Shown here: positions 42,485 through 52,471 of the stretch, piece after piece
Numbering within the stretch: the stretch's first letter is position 1
Layout of the letters: every line of letters begins with the position of its first letter
Source of the DNA: Phycicoccus avicenniae
Lineage (GTDB): Bacteria > Actinomycetota > Actinomycetes > Actinomycetales > Dermatophilaceae
Direction of reading: 5' to 3'
DNA length: 64,000 nucleotides
Assembly (NCBI RefSeq): GCF_018139485.1
Contig: NZ_JAGSNF010000004.1
Location: forward strand, 124,001 to 188,000
The notes under the pieces: generated by a model
Told to the model about the DNA's origin: nothing
Database searches by the model: none
Seen by the model: only the letters and a program-made list of their open reading frames with translations
Made by a program: the position numbers and the translations under genes

Positions 42485-44205
42485 TCGGCGTGTCCAGCCG
42501 GCCGTTCCGGGTCCTCCTCTCCGCCCATGTCGACCTCAACGTCATCGACGGCTCCGCCTTCTTCGTCTCCGGGGTCGCGTCGCTGCTCACCAGCGCCCCC
42601 GGCATGGCGGTGCACGTCGTCACGGCGACACCGATCCGACGTCCGGTCGTCATCCACGAGATGCTGACCAACGACCGGGTCACCGTCACCGACCCCTTCA
42701 GGGACCAGACGCTCGCGGCACGGGTCCCCGAGTTCGCGGGAGCGACCCGCATGGACGAGTCGATGGCGGCGCGCGTGCTCGCGCACTACCTCGACCAGGG
42801 GCACTACGACGCCGTCGTGGTGCGGAGTACCGAGGTCGCGCACGCCCTCTCCGAGCTGAGGCAGGACCTCGGTCGGCGGCTCTGCGTCTACGTCACGGGG
42901 GTGGTGGCGTCCGACAGTGAGGTCGACCCCGTCGTCGCTCACCGGCTTATGACCCTCCTGCACCGGGACGCGACGCTGCTCTGCCAGACACCCGAGATGC
43001 GCGACCACCTCGTCCGGGTCCTCGATGTTGACGACGCCGCCGGCACGGTCGCGCTCCTGAGCCCGGCCGTGCCGGCGGAGGACGACGTCGCACTCCCGCG
43101 GTCGGGAGGACCGCTGGTCCTCGCGTACACCGGGAAGTTCGCCCCCGCCTGGCACACGGTCGAGATGCTGGCCGGTTTCAAGGAGGCATCGTCGGCGGGT
43201 GCCGACCTGCGCCTCGTCGTCGCCGGGGACCACTTCAAGCGACCCCCTGAGTGGCCGTCGTTCGGCGACGAGGTGCGCTACCTCCTCGGTTCGCACCCGG
43301 GCATCTCGTGGGTCGGCGCCGTCACCCGGTCGGACGCCCGGGCCCTCGTCGCGGGCTCCGACGTCGGGATCGGCTGGCGTCACGCATCTCTCGACTCCAG
43401 CCTCGAGCTGTCGACGAAGCTGCTCGAGCACGGTGTCCTCGGACGGCCGTGCATCATCAACCCGACGCCGATGCACCGGAGGATGTTCGGGTCCGACTAT
43501 CCCCTGTTCGCCGCCTCGACCACGCAGTTCGTCGAGCTGTTGGGGCGGATGGACCGTGACCGTTCGATGGTCGAGGACGCCGCGGAGACGGCCATGGCCG
43601 TCGCGGCGGACTACACCTACGAGCGCGTCTTCCGGGCGCTCTTCCCGACCCTGCTCGCGGCGTCGGGGATCGCCGACGACCGCGGCGAAGGGCTCTCCGA
43701 GGACATCGCGGCGCTGTGCGCGTCGGACGACAGGATCATCAGGCGGGGTCACCGATCGGTCGCCTGGCTCGCCGACCGCGCCGACGGCGCCCGCATCCTG
43801 CGCGAGTTCAGCCGCGGGTCCGAGGTGCACGACGTCGAACGGCTGGGTCCCTTCGTGCGTTTCTCGCCGGGAAGCCGCGAGGGGTCACAGCATTCCGCGG
43901 ACCGCGAGCACGACGCGCTCGAGCTTCTCGAGGGCCTGCTCGGCGGGGGCGGGGGAGCGGCGGATGCCGAGCTCCGGTCGGCGCACCTGACGGTCGCCCA
44001 CGACATCGGCGGCAGGGTTCGGCTGGCCGAGTCGGTGCCGGCCGCGGCACCGGACGAGCCCGGTGCCGCGGCGGCCGGCATGCTGCGCCGCCGGGAGACC
44101 GAGCTTGCCCAGGTCAGTGCCCGGTACGACGCCCTCGCGAACACGCGCCTCGGGCGCCTCCAGAGAGGTTACTGGCGGCTGCGCCGACGTCTTCGCCGAC
44201 GCTGA
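42481..44205 (+). CDS. Glycosyltransferase family 4-like protein
   Basis: 574 residues. GT-B N-domain FRVLLSAHVDLNVIDGSAFFVSGVASLL; C-domain PLVLAYTGKFAPAWHTVEMLAGF, LRLVVAGDHF and donor region SLELSTKLLEHGVLGRPCIINP with the Glu near the usual site. About 180 extra C-terminal residues follow, with an acidic patch and a basic end (LRRRLRRR) that could touch membrane lipid. GTG overlaps the preceding gene (GTGA); an in-frame GTG nine bases later is an alternative start. Sugar specificity unknown. Confidence 0.78.
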   Translation: MIGVSSRPFRVLLSAHVDLNVIDGSAFFVSGVASLLTSAPGMAVHVVTATPIRRPVVIHEMLTNDRVTVTDPFRDQTLAARVPEFAGATRMDESMAARVLAHYLDQGHYDAVVVRSTEVAHALSELRQDLGRRLCVYVTGVVASDSEVDPVVAHRLMTLLHRDATLLCQTPEMRDHLVRVLDVDDAAGTVALLSPAVPAEDDVALPRSGGPLVLAYTGKFAPAWHTVEMLAGFKEASSAGADLRLVVAGDHFKRPPEWPSFGDEVRYLLGSHPGISWVGAVTRSDARALVAGSDVGIGWRHASLDSSLELSTKLLEHGVLGRPCIINPTPMHRRMFGSDYPLFAASTTQFVELLGRMDRDRSMVEDAAETAMAVAADYTYERVFRALFPTLLAASGIADDRGEGLSEDIAALCASDDRIIRRGHRSVAWLADRADGARILREFSRGSEVHDVERLGPFVRFSPGSREGSQHSADREHDALELLEGLLGGGGGAADAELRSAHLTVAHDIGGRVRLAESVPAAAPDEPGAAAAGMLRRRETELAQVSARYDALANTRLGRLQRGYWRLRRRLRRR

Positions 44206-44360
44206 GGACGACCCTGCTCGGACGCTCGGCGCCGCGAAGATCGTCCGAACGTCCGGGACCCCCACGAGCGCGGTGTGCGGACCGGAGACCTGACATACCG
44301 TGGGCGCTTGCCGCGGTGGATCCCCTGCCCGCCGCGGACCTGCCGATATCGGAGTCCCGC

Positions 44361-47300
44361 ATGACGGTCACCCCTGCCCGCCGTACGCTCTCGTCCCTCA
44401 CCGCCCTCGTCGTCCTGCTGGTCGTCGCGTTGACCCTGCCGAGCGCGCACGCCGACGCGCCGGTCGTCACCGGCTCGGAGACCGACCTGGGGGTACAGAT
44501 CCCCGGGCAGCTGACCGGCCTCCGGTCGGAGGACTCGGACCAGGGCACCGTCGACGGGCGCCATCTGACCTTCTTCGTCAACAACGGGGGCTCGGGGAAC
44601 AAGGCGCGATTCTTCGCGATGGACCTCGCGGGGAAGATGGTCGCCGAGATCCACGTCCCCCAGGGGACTGACGTCAAGGCGCTCGCGTACTCACCGGGGA
44701 CCAAGAGCGTCTTCCTCGCTGCGAACAGCGCGACGTACGCCTTCGTCTACGAGTGGGACGGCGAGAGGCTGACGAAGGTCGGTTCGATCGCGAACCAGGC
44801 CGTCGTCCGGATCGCCGCCGCGGCGGACGGCGCCGTCTACCTGGGGACCTACGCCCCGTCGAACGGGCGCCTCTTCCGGTACCGAGGCGGGACCCTCTCC
44901 GACCTGGGACAGCCGATGTCGGGGGAGTCCTACGTCCGCTCCCTGGCGGTCGACTCCGCCAACGTGTGGGTGTCGAACTACCGGTCGTCCGCCGCGAAGC
45001 TCGTCCGGGTCAACCGGAGCACGGGGGCGAGGACGACGATCGCGACGCCGGCCGCGTTCTCCTCCCAGTGGTCGGCCTTCCACATGACACGGGCGGGGGA
45101 CTACCTGTTCCTCCGTATGGTCAACGAGCCGCGACTGTTCGCCTACGACACCGTCAGGAACAGGTTCGAGTCCTTCGACGACCAGGTGGCGAGGGACCGA
45201 GCGGTGCCGGAGACACCGAATGTCAGGCCCTACATCGACGGCATCTCCCCGTACGGCATCTCCCCACTCATGGAAGGACGCTACGTCTACTTCCAGCGGT
45301 CGGGTGCCGGCATCATGCGCGTCGACCTCGAGGACGGCCTCAAGGCGATCCGGGTGGACAAGTGGCACGGCTCGGACAACACGAACCCGTGGCCCTCGGC
45401 CTCCGTCCCCGGCCCCGTCTCGTACGCCTGGCTGTCCGGGGTCGCGGGTCGCTCCGGCCACTCGCTCGTGACCACGACGATCGACGCCAAGGTGTACGTC
45501 AACACGCCGGGCCAGTCCGCTCCCGTCGTCATGACGCTGCCGGCGCGGGACGCACCGTCGCTCATCAACCGTCTCGGCACCGACGAGCGGGGCAACGTCC
45601 TGGCCGGAGGCTTCGACCTGCCAGAGGGCGTCGGCAGCTACTCACCGTCGTCCGGGGCCACGACGATCCTGAACGGTCCGCAGATGGAGGGCTTCGGCAG
45701 CTTCGGGTCCTCCACCGTGATGGGCGGGTACACCGGCAACTCCTCGTCGTCGGCGCCGCTCTACGTCCACACCGGGACGGGCCAGCCGACGCTCAGGACG
45801 TACATCAACAACAGCCAGGAGCGCCCGGTCGCGATGGTCCAGGTCGGTCAGCGGATGGCCATCGGGACGGTGCCGATCAAGAACCAGCTCGGCGGCGCGC
45901 TCAGCCTCTGGAACCCCTCGACGAACGCCCTCACGGTGAAGCGGAACCTCATCCCGGACCACAGCATCATCTCGCTGGCATCCCAGGGAGACCTCGTCGT
46001 GGGAGGGTCGTCGAACACCGGGGGTACGGGATCCACGCCCGCCGGCACGGTCGGCAAGATCTTCACCTACGACACGGGCTCGGGTGCCCTGAAGACCTTC
46101 ACGCCCCCGGGGGCCTCGTCCGCGACGTACTCGTGGGTCGCTGCGATCACACCGGACCCGACCCAGACGAACCACTACTGGGCGCTGTCCACGGGATACC
46201 TCATCCAGTTCAAGGTCTCCTCCACCGGCAGCATCACCCTGACCCGGAACCTGGGAGCGTTCCCCAACACCTCCTCACCCACGGGCAAGGAGCTCGGGAT
46301 CGCCATCGTCGACGGCACGCTGTTCGCGACGGTCGGTCAGGGACTGTCCGCCATCAACCCGGTCACCGGGGAGCAGACCGTCCTCGCGTCGAAGACGGCT
46401 ACGGGTCCCGTCTCGGGACTGGTCAAGGTCGGAGCGTCCTCGCTGTACTACGCGCGTGGCGCGCGACTCTACGAGTACCGCGTCGGCAGCGCCACGTCGA
46501 CGGCGTCGCTCGCCGCCCCGGTCGTCACCTCCCCGGACGTCTCTGCGCCGGTGGCCCCCGGCTCGATCGCCTTCGCCGGGACCGGGACCAAGAACTCCAC
46601 GGTGGAGGTGTCCGACGGGTCCCGCACACGGTCGGCCCTCGTCCGGGACGACGGGACGTGGGAGCTGGCCGGCATGGACTTCCCCAGCGGGAGCCATGAC
46701 CTCACGTTCACGGCCACGATGTCCGGTTTCGCGCCGAGGACGACGACCGTAACGCTCACCGTCTCGACGACGACCGGCGACCGGTGCTCGTTCGCGAAAC
46801 CCGTCCCGACGAACATCGCGGTCGGTGGGTACAACCCGCCGAACAAGGACTACGCGTTCGAAGGCACCGGAACCCCCGGGACGCTCGTGACGATGGAGAG
46901 CGGGAGCAGGACACGCACCGCGACGGTCCGTGACGACGGCACCTGGTCGATGAACCCCGTCTGGTTCGGCTGGTGGTCGGGCATGGTGCCCTTCACCGCG
47001 TCGCGCGAGGGATGTGCGAGCCGGACGAACGAGGTCACGGCGTGGTTCGTCGAGAAGCCCTCGTACCACGTCCCGACGTTGCTCATCAGTCACACGGAGA
47101 GTGACTGGTACAGCGGCGGCGACATCGCGTTCAAGGGCAAAGGCACGCCCGGCGCCCTGGTCACCTTCCTCATCGGGAACCAGACGCGTTTCGCGGCCGT
47201 GAGCAGCACCGGCCGGTGGACGATGCGTGCCGTTGCGGTGTCCGACGCTCCGGTGTCCTTCCAGCTCCTCTCGGAGCTCCCCGGGTACGCCGACCAGACG

Positions 47301-47603
47301 GCGTCCTTCGACGTCCACTTCGGCGAGGCACCGACGTCCGTGGCCGCACCGCTCGTGACGAGCCACAGCCAGGGCAGCACCGTCCGGGCCGGTGACGTGG
47401 TCTTCAGCGGGAAGGGCACCCCGCGGACGAAGATCTCGCTCACCACGTCGGGTCGGACCGTGACCACCTACGTCCGTGAGAGCGGGCGGTGGGACCTCCC
47501 GTCCCTGCCGCTCGGCACGGGCACCACGACGCTGCGCTTCACCGCCTCGTCGCCCAACCTCTACCCCGCCTCCAGCGCCCTGACGGTGTCGGCCACGCCG
47601 TGA
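44361..47603 (+). CDS. Large secreted beta-propeller/Ig-like repeat protein
   Basis: 1080 residues. Sec signal peptide RRTLSSLTALVVLLVVALTLPSAHA (cleavage near 31). Residues about 35-700 are a repetitive beta-rich region like a propeller (VKALAYSPGTKSVFLAANSATYAFVYEWDG, then LFRYRGGTLSDLG). From about 719 to the end come four Ig-like repeats of about 85 residues with the pattern FxGxGTPGxxVxxxxxxRTxxAxVxxxGxW. No sortase or TM anchor. GGAG is six bases before the ATG. Embedded in the glycan locus; perhaps a surface protein that binds the polymer. Confidence 0.77.
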   Translation: MTVTPARRTLSSLTALVVLLVVALTLPSAHADAPVVTGSETDLGVQIPGQLTGLRSEDSDQGTVDGRHLTFFVNNGGSGNKARFFAMDLAGKMVAEIHVPQGTDVKALAYSPGTKSVFLAANSATYAFVYEWDGERLTKVGSIANQAVVRIAAAADGAVYLGTYAPSNGRLFRYRGGTLSDLGQPMSGESYVRSLAVDSANVWVSNYRSSAAKLVRVNRSTGARTTIATPAAFSSQWSAFHMTRAGDYLFLRMVNEPRLFAYDTVRNRFESFDDQVARDRAVPETPNVRPYIDGISPYGISPLMEGRYVYFQRSGAGIMRVDLEDGLKAIRVDKWHGSDNTNPWPSASVPGPVSYAWLSGVAGRSGHSLVTTTIDAKVYVNTPGQSAPVVMTLPARDAPSLINRLGTDERGNVLAGGFDLPEGVGSYSPSSGATTILNGPQMEGFGSFGSSTVMGGYTGNSSSSAPLYVHTGTGQPTLRTYINNSQERPVAMVQVGQRMAIGTVPIKNQLGGALSLWNPSTNALTVKRNLIPDHSIISLASQGDLVVGGSSNTGGTGSTPAGTVGKIFTYDTGSGALKTFTPPGASSATYSWVAAITPDPTQTNHYWALSTGYLIQFKVSSTGSITLTRNLGAFPNTSSPTGKELGIAIVDGTLFATVGQGLSAINPVTGEQTVLASKTATGPVSGLVKVGASSLYYARGARLYEYRVGSATSTASLAAPVVTSPDVSAPVAPGSIAFAGTGTKNSTVEVSDGSRTRSALVRDDGTWELAGMDFPSGSHDLTFTATMSGFAPRTTTVTLTVSTTTGDRCSFAKPVPTNIAVGGYNPPNKDYAFEGTGTPGTLVTMESGSRTRTATVRDDGTWSMNPVWFGWWSGMVPFTASREGCASRTNEVTAWFVEKPSYHVPTLLISHTESDWYSGGDIAFKGKGTPGALVTFLIGNQTRFAAVSSTGRWTMRAVAVSDAPVSFQLLSELPGYADQTASFDVHFGEAPTSVAAPLVTSHSQGSTVRAGDVVFSGKGTPRTKISLTTSGRTVTTYVRESGRWDLPSLPLGTGTTTLRFTASSPNLYPASSALTVSATP

Positions 47604-47790
47604 GGTGACGAGCGCTCGCCACCTCCAACAGATCCGTGGCAAGTTCGTAGATGTGTAGGGTGCCGGGCGAGCGCACCAAGAAAGACTGGCGCGGACCTCC
47701 AGCGGTTCGTTCGAAATGGGATGCTGCCAAGGGTTCCGTACAGGCGCTGGTGCGAAACCTAGGAACGTAGCGCGACAGGTGAGGAGAGAC

Positions 47791-50571
47791 GTGACTGACA
47801 TGGGCACCGACGAGTCGCCGATGCGCGAAATCGATGCCTCCCCCGACCTCGCCTCCTGGCTCACCGATGCGGTGGACGGGCTTGTCGCAACAGGGCTAGC
47901 GGTACCAGCGTATGAGGTCATCAGCGAGCTCGGTGTAGCGCAGTACTTGCCGGTCGCCAGTCTGCGGCGCCTATTTTCGTTGCTTCGGCGTCAGGGCTTT
48001 CTGTACCGCGCACAGCGCTTGGCGCGGTTCCTCGACACGTATGAGGACCGATCCGGGGATTTGCTTGCTGCCATCACTGCGGAACTGGCGGTGCTGCAAG
48101 GTTCTGTGCGCCCAGAGGTCACACCATCTGCGTCCCCCTACATCGCCCGCGAGAGCCAAGTACTGAACGTTGTCGGCACGTCGCTGCCACTCGTGGACTC
48201 GACGTTCACTCGACGAACGCATGCCGTGGCGCAACAGCTGTCCAAGTTCAGCCTCGACGTTGCGGTCGTGACGCAGATGGGCAACCACCAGCCGGACGGG
48301 TACACCGTGGAGGTGTTCGACGGGGTCAGTTATCACCGTCTCCCCGGGGCCGAGCGCAAGGACCTGGCGTTCGATAAGTGGCTCGCCGCGTTCAGTCAGC
48401 GGTTGGCCGCAGTTGTCCGCAAAGTCCGACCTTCAGTGGTCGTCGCTTCGTCTGATTTCGTCAATGGGATCGCGGCTGAGGCTGTGTGTCGCACCTACGA
48501 CATTCCCTTCGTCTACGACGTTCGGGGCCTATGGGAAGACTCCTGGCTTCACCGGCAGCGGGCGGAGTACGGGTGGACCGAGGAGCAAGTCCCGGCACGT
48601 TGGGGACTCCCGGAGGCGTGGACGATGCGCCGTGAGCGCGAGTTGCAGGTCGTCGACGCTTCCGACGCCATCGTTGCAGGCAGCGAAATGATCGGTCGAA
48701 AGCTTCTCGATCTCGGTGTCGACGCCGAGCGGCTCACCATCATCACGCACCCTGAGGATGACGCTCTGCGATGGCTGGAGGTTTTCGAGGCACTCGGCGC
48801 GCTGGAAGCAGGCGCTGCCGAGATTGCACAAGCGGCTCGGCAACCGGTGGATTTTGCTCCCGCCCGAGAACTGGTTCGCGAGAGCCGCCGCTTGCCCCTT
48901 GAACGGTTCGCGGAGGCGGGCGGCTTCGGAACGACCCAGAGCATCCGCGATGAGGGGTGGCAGCTGGGAAGCCTCGCCCCGGTGGTCATCACCAGTCCCT
49001 TCGACTGGTCGAACGCGTGCCTCGAAAACCGGTCCCAAGCCTTCAGCCTCCATGCCTGGGACTTCATGGTTCCATTCCTGAAGGCGTGGGATCGCGACAG
49101 GGATAAGGATTCTCTGAGGTGGTCACTCGATCGCGCCGTCGACTGGGCCAAGACCTTCAATATCGGCGACGGCAGCGGCACCATGGTGTGGTACGACATG
49201 GCGATCGGACTCCGTGCACCGCGCTTGGCCTACCTCCTGCAAGAGGCGATCATCGAAGGCGAGCCAGACGACGTGGTTGAGCCGCTGGTCAACGCCGTGG
49301 CTAGGCACCAACAGGAGATTTTTGCCGGGAGAGCCTTCAACGCCCGAACCAATCACGGGTTCTACACCGCAGCGGGACAGCTCGCTTTCGCGCGCCGCTT
49401 GTCCGTCCTACCAGCGATGGACGTGCTGACTCGCCAAGGGCAAGCACGTCTAGGCACCGTTCTGGCCACGCAGTTCGCAGACGATGGTGGCCACCTTGAG
49501 CACTCTCCCGGCTACCACCGGATGCTTTTGGGTTCGTTTCGGGATGCCTCGGAGGACGGTCTCCTCACGGATGTCGAGACGGAGAAGCGTCTCGCGCGCG
49601 CGGAGGAGGTGATGGGATGGTTCATTCAGCCGAACGGGCGGATGGTTCAGATCGGCGACACGGCAGCCAAGACCGTCGTGGGTAGCGATCGCGCTGCACG
49701 GGCAGCTCACACCCAGTTCCTTGCCAGTGGTGGACGCGCCGGCAAGCCCAATGAGGAGGAGTTGGTGGTTCTCCCTACGTCTGGGTATGCAGTTGTCCGG
49801 TCACCCCAGCCGAAAGGGCGGGACGATCATCGTCGATCCGGTTATCTCACCCTCGTTGCGGCCTTTCACTCCCGAGCCCACAAACATTGCGACGACCTGT
49901 CACTTACCTGGTTCGACGAAGAACAGGAACTCGTCATCGACTCCGGACGCTACGGCTACCTCGACCCTCTTCCCGCGGACTCGCCGGATCGCAAGAGAGG
50001 CTTCTTCTACGGCCGTCCGGAGCGGCAATACGTAGAGGGGACCGTCGCGCATAACACCGTCCAGAGGGACAACGCCGATCACGAGCGCCGCGAGCGGCAG
50101 CCGTATGGCTCGGGGATCTTGTCTGGGTCGGAGAGGGACGGCTACTTCCGGTTGCACGGCAAGGTCCCGCATCACGGGTGGACACATGAGCGCGTTGTGA
50201 CGTTTCTCCCCGGTCAGTGGCTGCATGTGGAGGACAGCGTCGTGGGTCAAGAACAACACGACTTCACCCTCTGGTGGAACTTCGCCGAGACGCTAGAGGA
50301 TGGACGCCTCGCCGACGAGGTCTTGTCCTTCACTACGGCGGCCTCCGGACGTGCACTTCACGTCCGGTCGCTGAGCGATAACGAGATTGTGCCGCTCGTC
50401 CAGGGCCAGCAGGATCCCTGGCGGGGCTGGCGGGCGGCGATGGACTACGAGTTCACGCCAGTCTGGTCGCTCGGATACCGAGTGCGGCAGGCGACTACCC
50501 ACACGTTCCGTACGCTCATGAGCCTAGGACGGCCCTTGGACGCCAAGCCACGTTCGCCCTTCGACTCCTGA
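47791..50571 (+). CDS. GT-B N-domain fused to heparinase II/III-like protein
   Basis: 926 residues, no signal peptide. Residues about 120-330 look like the acceptor half of a GT4 enzyme: VLNVVGTSLPLVDSTFTRRTHAV, SSDFVNGIAAEAVCRTYDIPFVYDVRGLWEDSWL, VVDASDAIVAGSEMIGRKL. The donor-binding half is missing. The rest is a heparinase II/III fold: an (alpha/alpha) toroid with NHGFYTAAGQ (about 520) and DDGGHLEHSPGYHR (about 566), then a beta domain with SRAHKHCDDLSL (about 696) and GTVAHNTVQRDN. His/Tyr residues used by these lyases are in place. Lower G+C than its flanks. GTG at 47791 follows GAGGAG; ATG at 47800 is possible. Confidence 0.82.
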   Translation: MTDMGTDESPMREIDASPDLASWLTDAVDGLVATGLAVPAYEVISELGVAQYLPVASLRRLFSLLRRQGFLYRAQRLARFLDTYEDRSGDLLAAITAELAVLQGSVRPEVTPSASPYIARESQVLNVVGTSLPLVDSTFTRRTHAVAQQLSKFSLDVAVVTQMGNHQPDGYTVEVFDGVSYHRLPGAERKDLAFDKWLAAFSQRLAAVVRKVRPSVVVASSDFVNGIAAEAVCRTYDIPFVYDVRGLWEDSWLHRQRAEYGWTEEQVPARWGLPEAWTMRRERELQVVDASDAIVAGSEMIGRKLLDLGVDAERLTIITHPEDDALRWLEVFEALGALEAGAAEIAQAARQPVDFAPARELVRESRRLPLERFAEAGGFGTTQSIRDEGWQLGSLAPVVITSPFDWSNACLENRSQAFSLHAWDFMVPFLKAWDRDRDKDSLRWSLDRAVDWAKTFNIGDGSGTMVWYDMAIGLRAPRLAYLLQEAIIEGEPDDVVEPLVNAVARHQQEIFAGRAFNARTNHGFYTAAGQLAFARRLSVLPAMDVLTRQGQARLGTVLATQFADDGGHLEHSPGYHRMLLGSFRDASEDGLLTDVETEKRLARAEEVMGWFIQPNGRMVQIGDTAAKTVVGSDRAARAAHTQFLASGGRAGKPNEEELVVLPTSGYAVVRSPQPKGRDDHRRSGYLTLVAAFHSRAHKHCDDLSLTWFDEEQELVIDSGRYGYLDPLPADSPDRKRGFFYGRPERQYVEGTVAHNTVQRDNADHERRERQPYGSGILSGSERDGYFRLHGKVPHHGWTHERVVTFLPGQWLHVEDSVVGQEQHDFTLWWNFAETLEDGRLADEVLSFTTAASGRALHVRSLSDNEIVPLVQGQQDPWRGWRAAMDYEFTPVWSLGYRVRQATTHTFRTLMSLGRPLDAKPRSPFDS

Positions 50572-50651
50572 GGTGCTCCGTCCAGCCGAGGGGCTCGATG
50601 CGCTGGCTGCTCCTGCATCGCGCACCGGCCCACTCACAGATCAACGTGGTG

Positions 50652-50679
50652 CGCGCGCCTCGGATTGGCAGGGCGCGCG
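50652..50679. terminator. Hairpin terminator between convergent genes
   Basis: CGCGCGCC (50652-50659), 12-base loop, GGCGCGCG (50672-50679), lying between the heparinase-fusion stop and the AsnB-like stop. Confidence 0.62.
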
Positions 50680-50695
50680 AGACCAATAATGGGGG

Positions 50696-52471
50696 TCAAG
50701 CACGGAGCGTGCGCCCAGTACTCGCGACCGCGAGGTCCCGCTCGCACGCTTCGGCCGCCCGTGTCACGTCATCCAGGTACGCGTCGAAGGTCGACTCCCA
50801 CAAGAACCTCTGAAGGAGAATCTCCTGCCGCGCAGTGCCTTCCCCCCGTTCCACCAGGGTGAGTGCTTCTTGTATAGCGGAGCCATCGAAGGATTCGGAA
50901 AATTCCAGCCGCCCCGCCACGTGCTCTCTGACAGGTCGCCAATCTAGATTTTGCCACATATAAGGTATCGCCCGGCGCGCAGCGCTCGGCTTGTAAAATG
51001 GGACTTCTGCCCATTTCGGCATTGCATACCGCAGAATTCGACGGTGCGCTTCCCCGTACTCAAGAGGGTTTCCTAGGCGGTGAGCGGCAAATGCGAGAAC
51101 ACTCGGTGAGAAGAAGGGCGCGATGGTATTGGGCGTCGCGTAGGTGACGGACCAATTCGGCATTTTGTCGAAATTGTAGATCAGGTCCAGCACCTGTGGC
51201 GCCGTCTTAAGACCGAGGTCCTGTGCCCGCGGAAAGTATGAAAGCAGATCATCTTTTACACGCTCCTTGGCGATGCTAGAGGCTCCCAAAGCAACCGACA
51301 CCATGGTTGAGAGTTTGTCCATCGCTGCTCCGGCGGGCGCGTCCCTCAAACGTTCCTGCCACGTCCCGAGCAGGTTTCCACCGGCCATAAATTCGCCCCC
51401 TAACCCATTGAAGACGGGAGATCTGCGAGCAGAGAATCCACGGAAGTCACCAGCTCGGTAACCGGAAGGGGCTAAGTACCGCCCCTCCCAGGCTGTGTGC
51501 TGAGACAACAGTCGCGTCGCAAATTCCGCGCCGAGACCCGAGGGATCCTTCCGGGGCTGGACCTCATGGCCCACCGGGACGTCGAGCAAGGACACCAGGA
51601 TGTTCGCTGTTTCCACTTCGCCGTGATCCGTAGCGACGGTTCGCAACTGTCGCACCGCTCCGCTACGGATCCCGACAGCCGCGACCACGCGAGAGTCCTT
51701 CCCTCCGCTCAAGTCGGCGGTAGCCGACAGGGGCCAGCGCTGCGCCGTCCTCATAAACGATTCCATGTCCAGAACGTTGGCCTCGGGTGTCGGTTCCGGC
51801 GTGGATATCACGTGGTCGAACCATTGTGCGGCGCGAGTCTCTACGCGGCTTCGCCCGCGCAGTCCGCGCGATTGCGCGTATACATGCGATCCGCCCGGCA
51901 ATTGGCGACCCTGACCTAGCTGTGTGTGACCAGTAGTGGCCCAACCCAAGGTAGCCATACCGCTCCATGCCATCAGATTCTTTTCTGGGCGCTTTCCCAT
52001 GAAGATGTGAGCCAACCCCGGACGAGTCGACCACACCTCAGCTTCCGGGAAATCGAAGTGAAAGAGACGAACGAGCCCAAGAACGTCATTGATGATTTGA
52101 AGTTCTCCTGCACGCCAACGGGCAACTGCAAAGGGCGCCCCCACGTTCGAGGCGTTCAGTGTCCCCGAGAAGAGCCCTTCACCGAGACTCCACTCGTCGA
52201 CGCCACTGTCCGACTCCGCCGCAAGGCTTGGAACGTGCAGCCACGCAATCCCAGAGGATTCGCGTTGCAGATATGGAGTCCAAGCCACAGCGTGGTCTTC
52301 CGGTTGCCACCCTATGAAACCAGTGACCCGGTCCCCGACCTCAGTTCGGGTGTAGCCCTTGGGGTAAAGGGCGCGAAGATGATTTTCTGCGTGCTCAACA
52401 CGAGTAGAGAATCTGTCCTGCGTCTCGGCTTCACGGAAGGCATAAGCAATGAAAGCGGCAGAATTTGACAT
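50696..52471 (-). CDS. Asparagine-synthase-like amidotransferase (no glutaminase Cys)
   Basis: 591 residues. The C-terminal half has the PP-loop ATP motif LSGGKDSRVVAA (about 255) and FNGLGGEFMAGGNLLG, as in the synthetase domain of AsnB-type enzymes. The N-terminal half has an Ntn-like layout but begins SNSAAFIAYAFRE, so the catalytic Cys1 needed for glutamine hydrolysis is absent; it would need ammonia or another donor. Such proteins in glycan loci may amidate uronic acids. The ATG at 52471 follows GGAAGG; longer starts lack a ribosome site. Low-GC codons are plentiful. Convergent with the heparinase fusion. Confidence 0.76.
   Translation of the reverse strand: MSNSAAFIAYAFREAETQDRFSTRVEHAENHLRALYPKGYTRTEVGDRVTGFIGWQPEDHAVAWTPYLQRESSGIAWLHVPSLAAESDSGVDEWSLGEGLFSGTLNASNVGAPFAVARWRAGELQIINDVLGLVRLFHFDFPEAEVWSTRPGLAHIFMGKRPEKNLMAWSGMATLGWATTGHTQLGQGRQLPGGSHVYAQSRGLRGRSRVETRAAQWFDHVISTPEPTPEANVLDMESFMRTAQRWPLSATADLSGGKDSRVVAAVGIRSGAVRQLRTVATDHGEVETANILVSLLDVPVGHEVQPRKDPSGLGAEFATRLLSQHTAWEGRYLAPSGYRAGDFRGFSARRSPVFNGLGGEFMAGGNLLGTWQERLRDAPAGAAMDKLSTMVSVALGASSIAKERVKDDLLSYFPRAQDLGLKTAPQVLDLIYNFDKMPNWSVTYATPNTIAPFFSPSVLAFAAHRLGNPLEYGEAHRRILRYAMPKWAEVPFYKPSAARRAIPYMWQNLDWRPVREHVAGRLEFSESFDGSAIQEALTLVERGEGTARQEILLQRFLWESTFDAYLDDVTRAAEACERDLAVASTGRTLRA

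Noticed and set aside
43716..44360. Extension of the secreted propeller protein upstream of 44361
   Set aside because: The extension is an out-of-frame shadow of the preceding GT gene; the ATG at 44361 has GGAG and begins a clean signal peptide.
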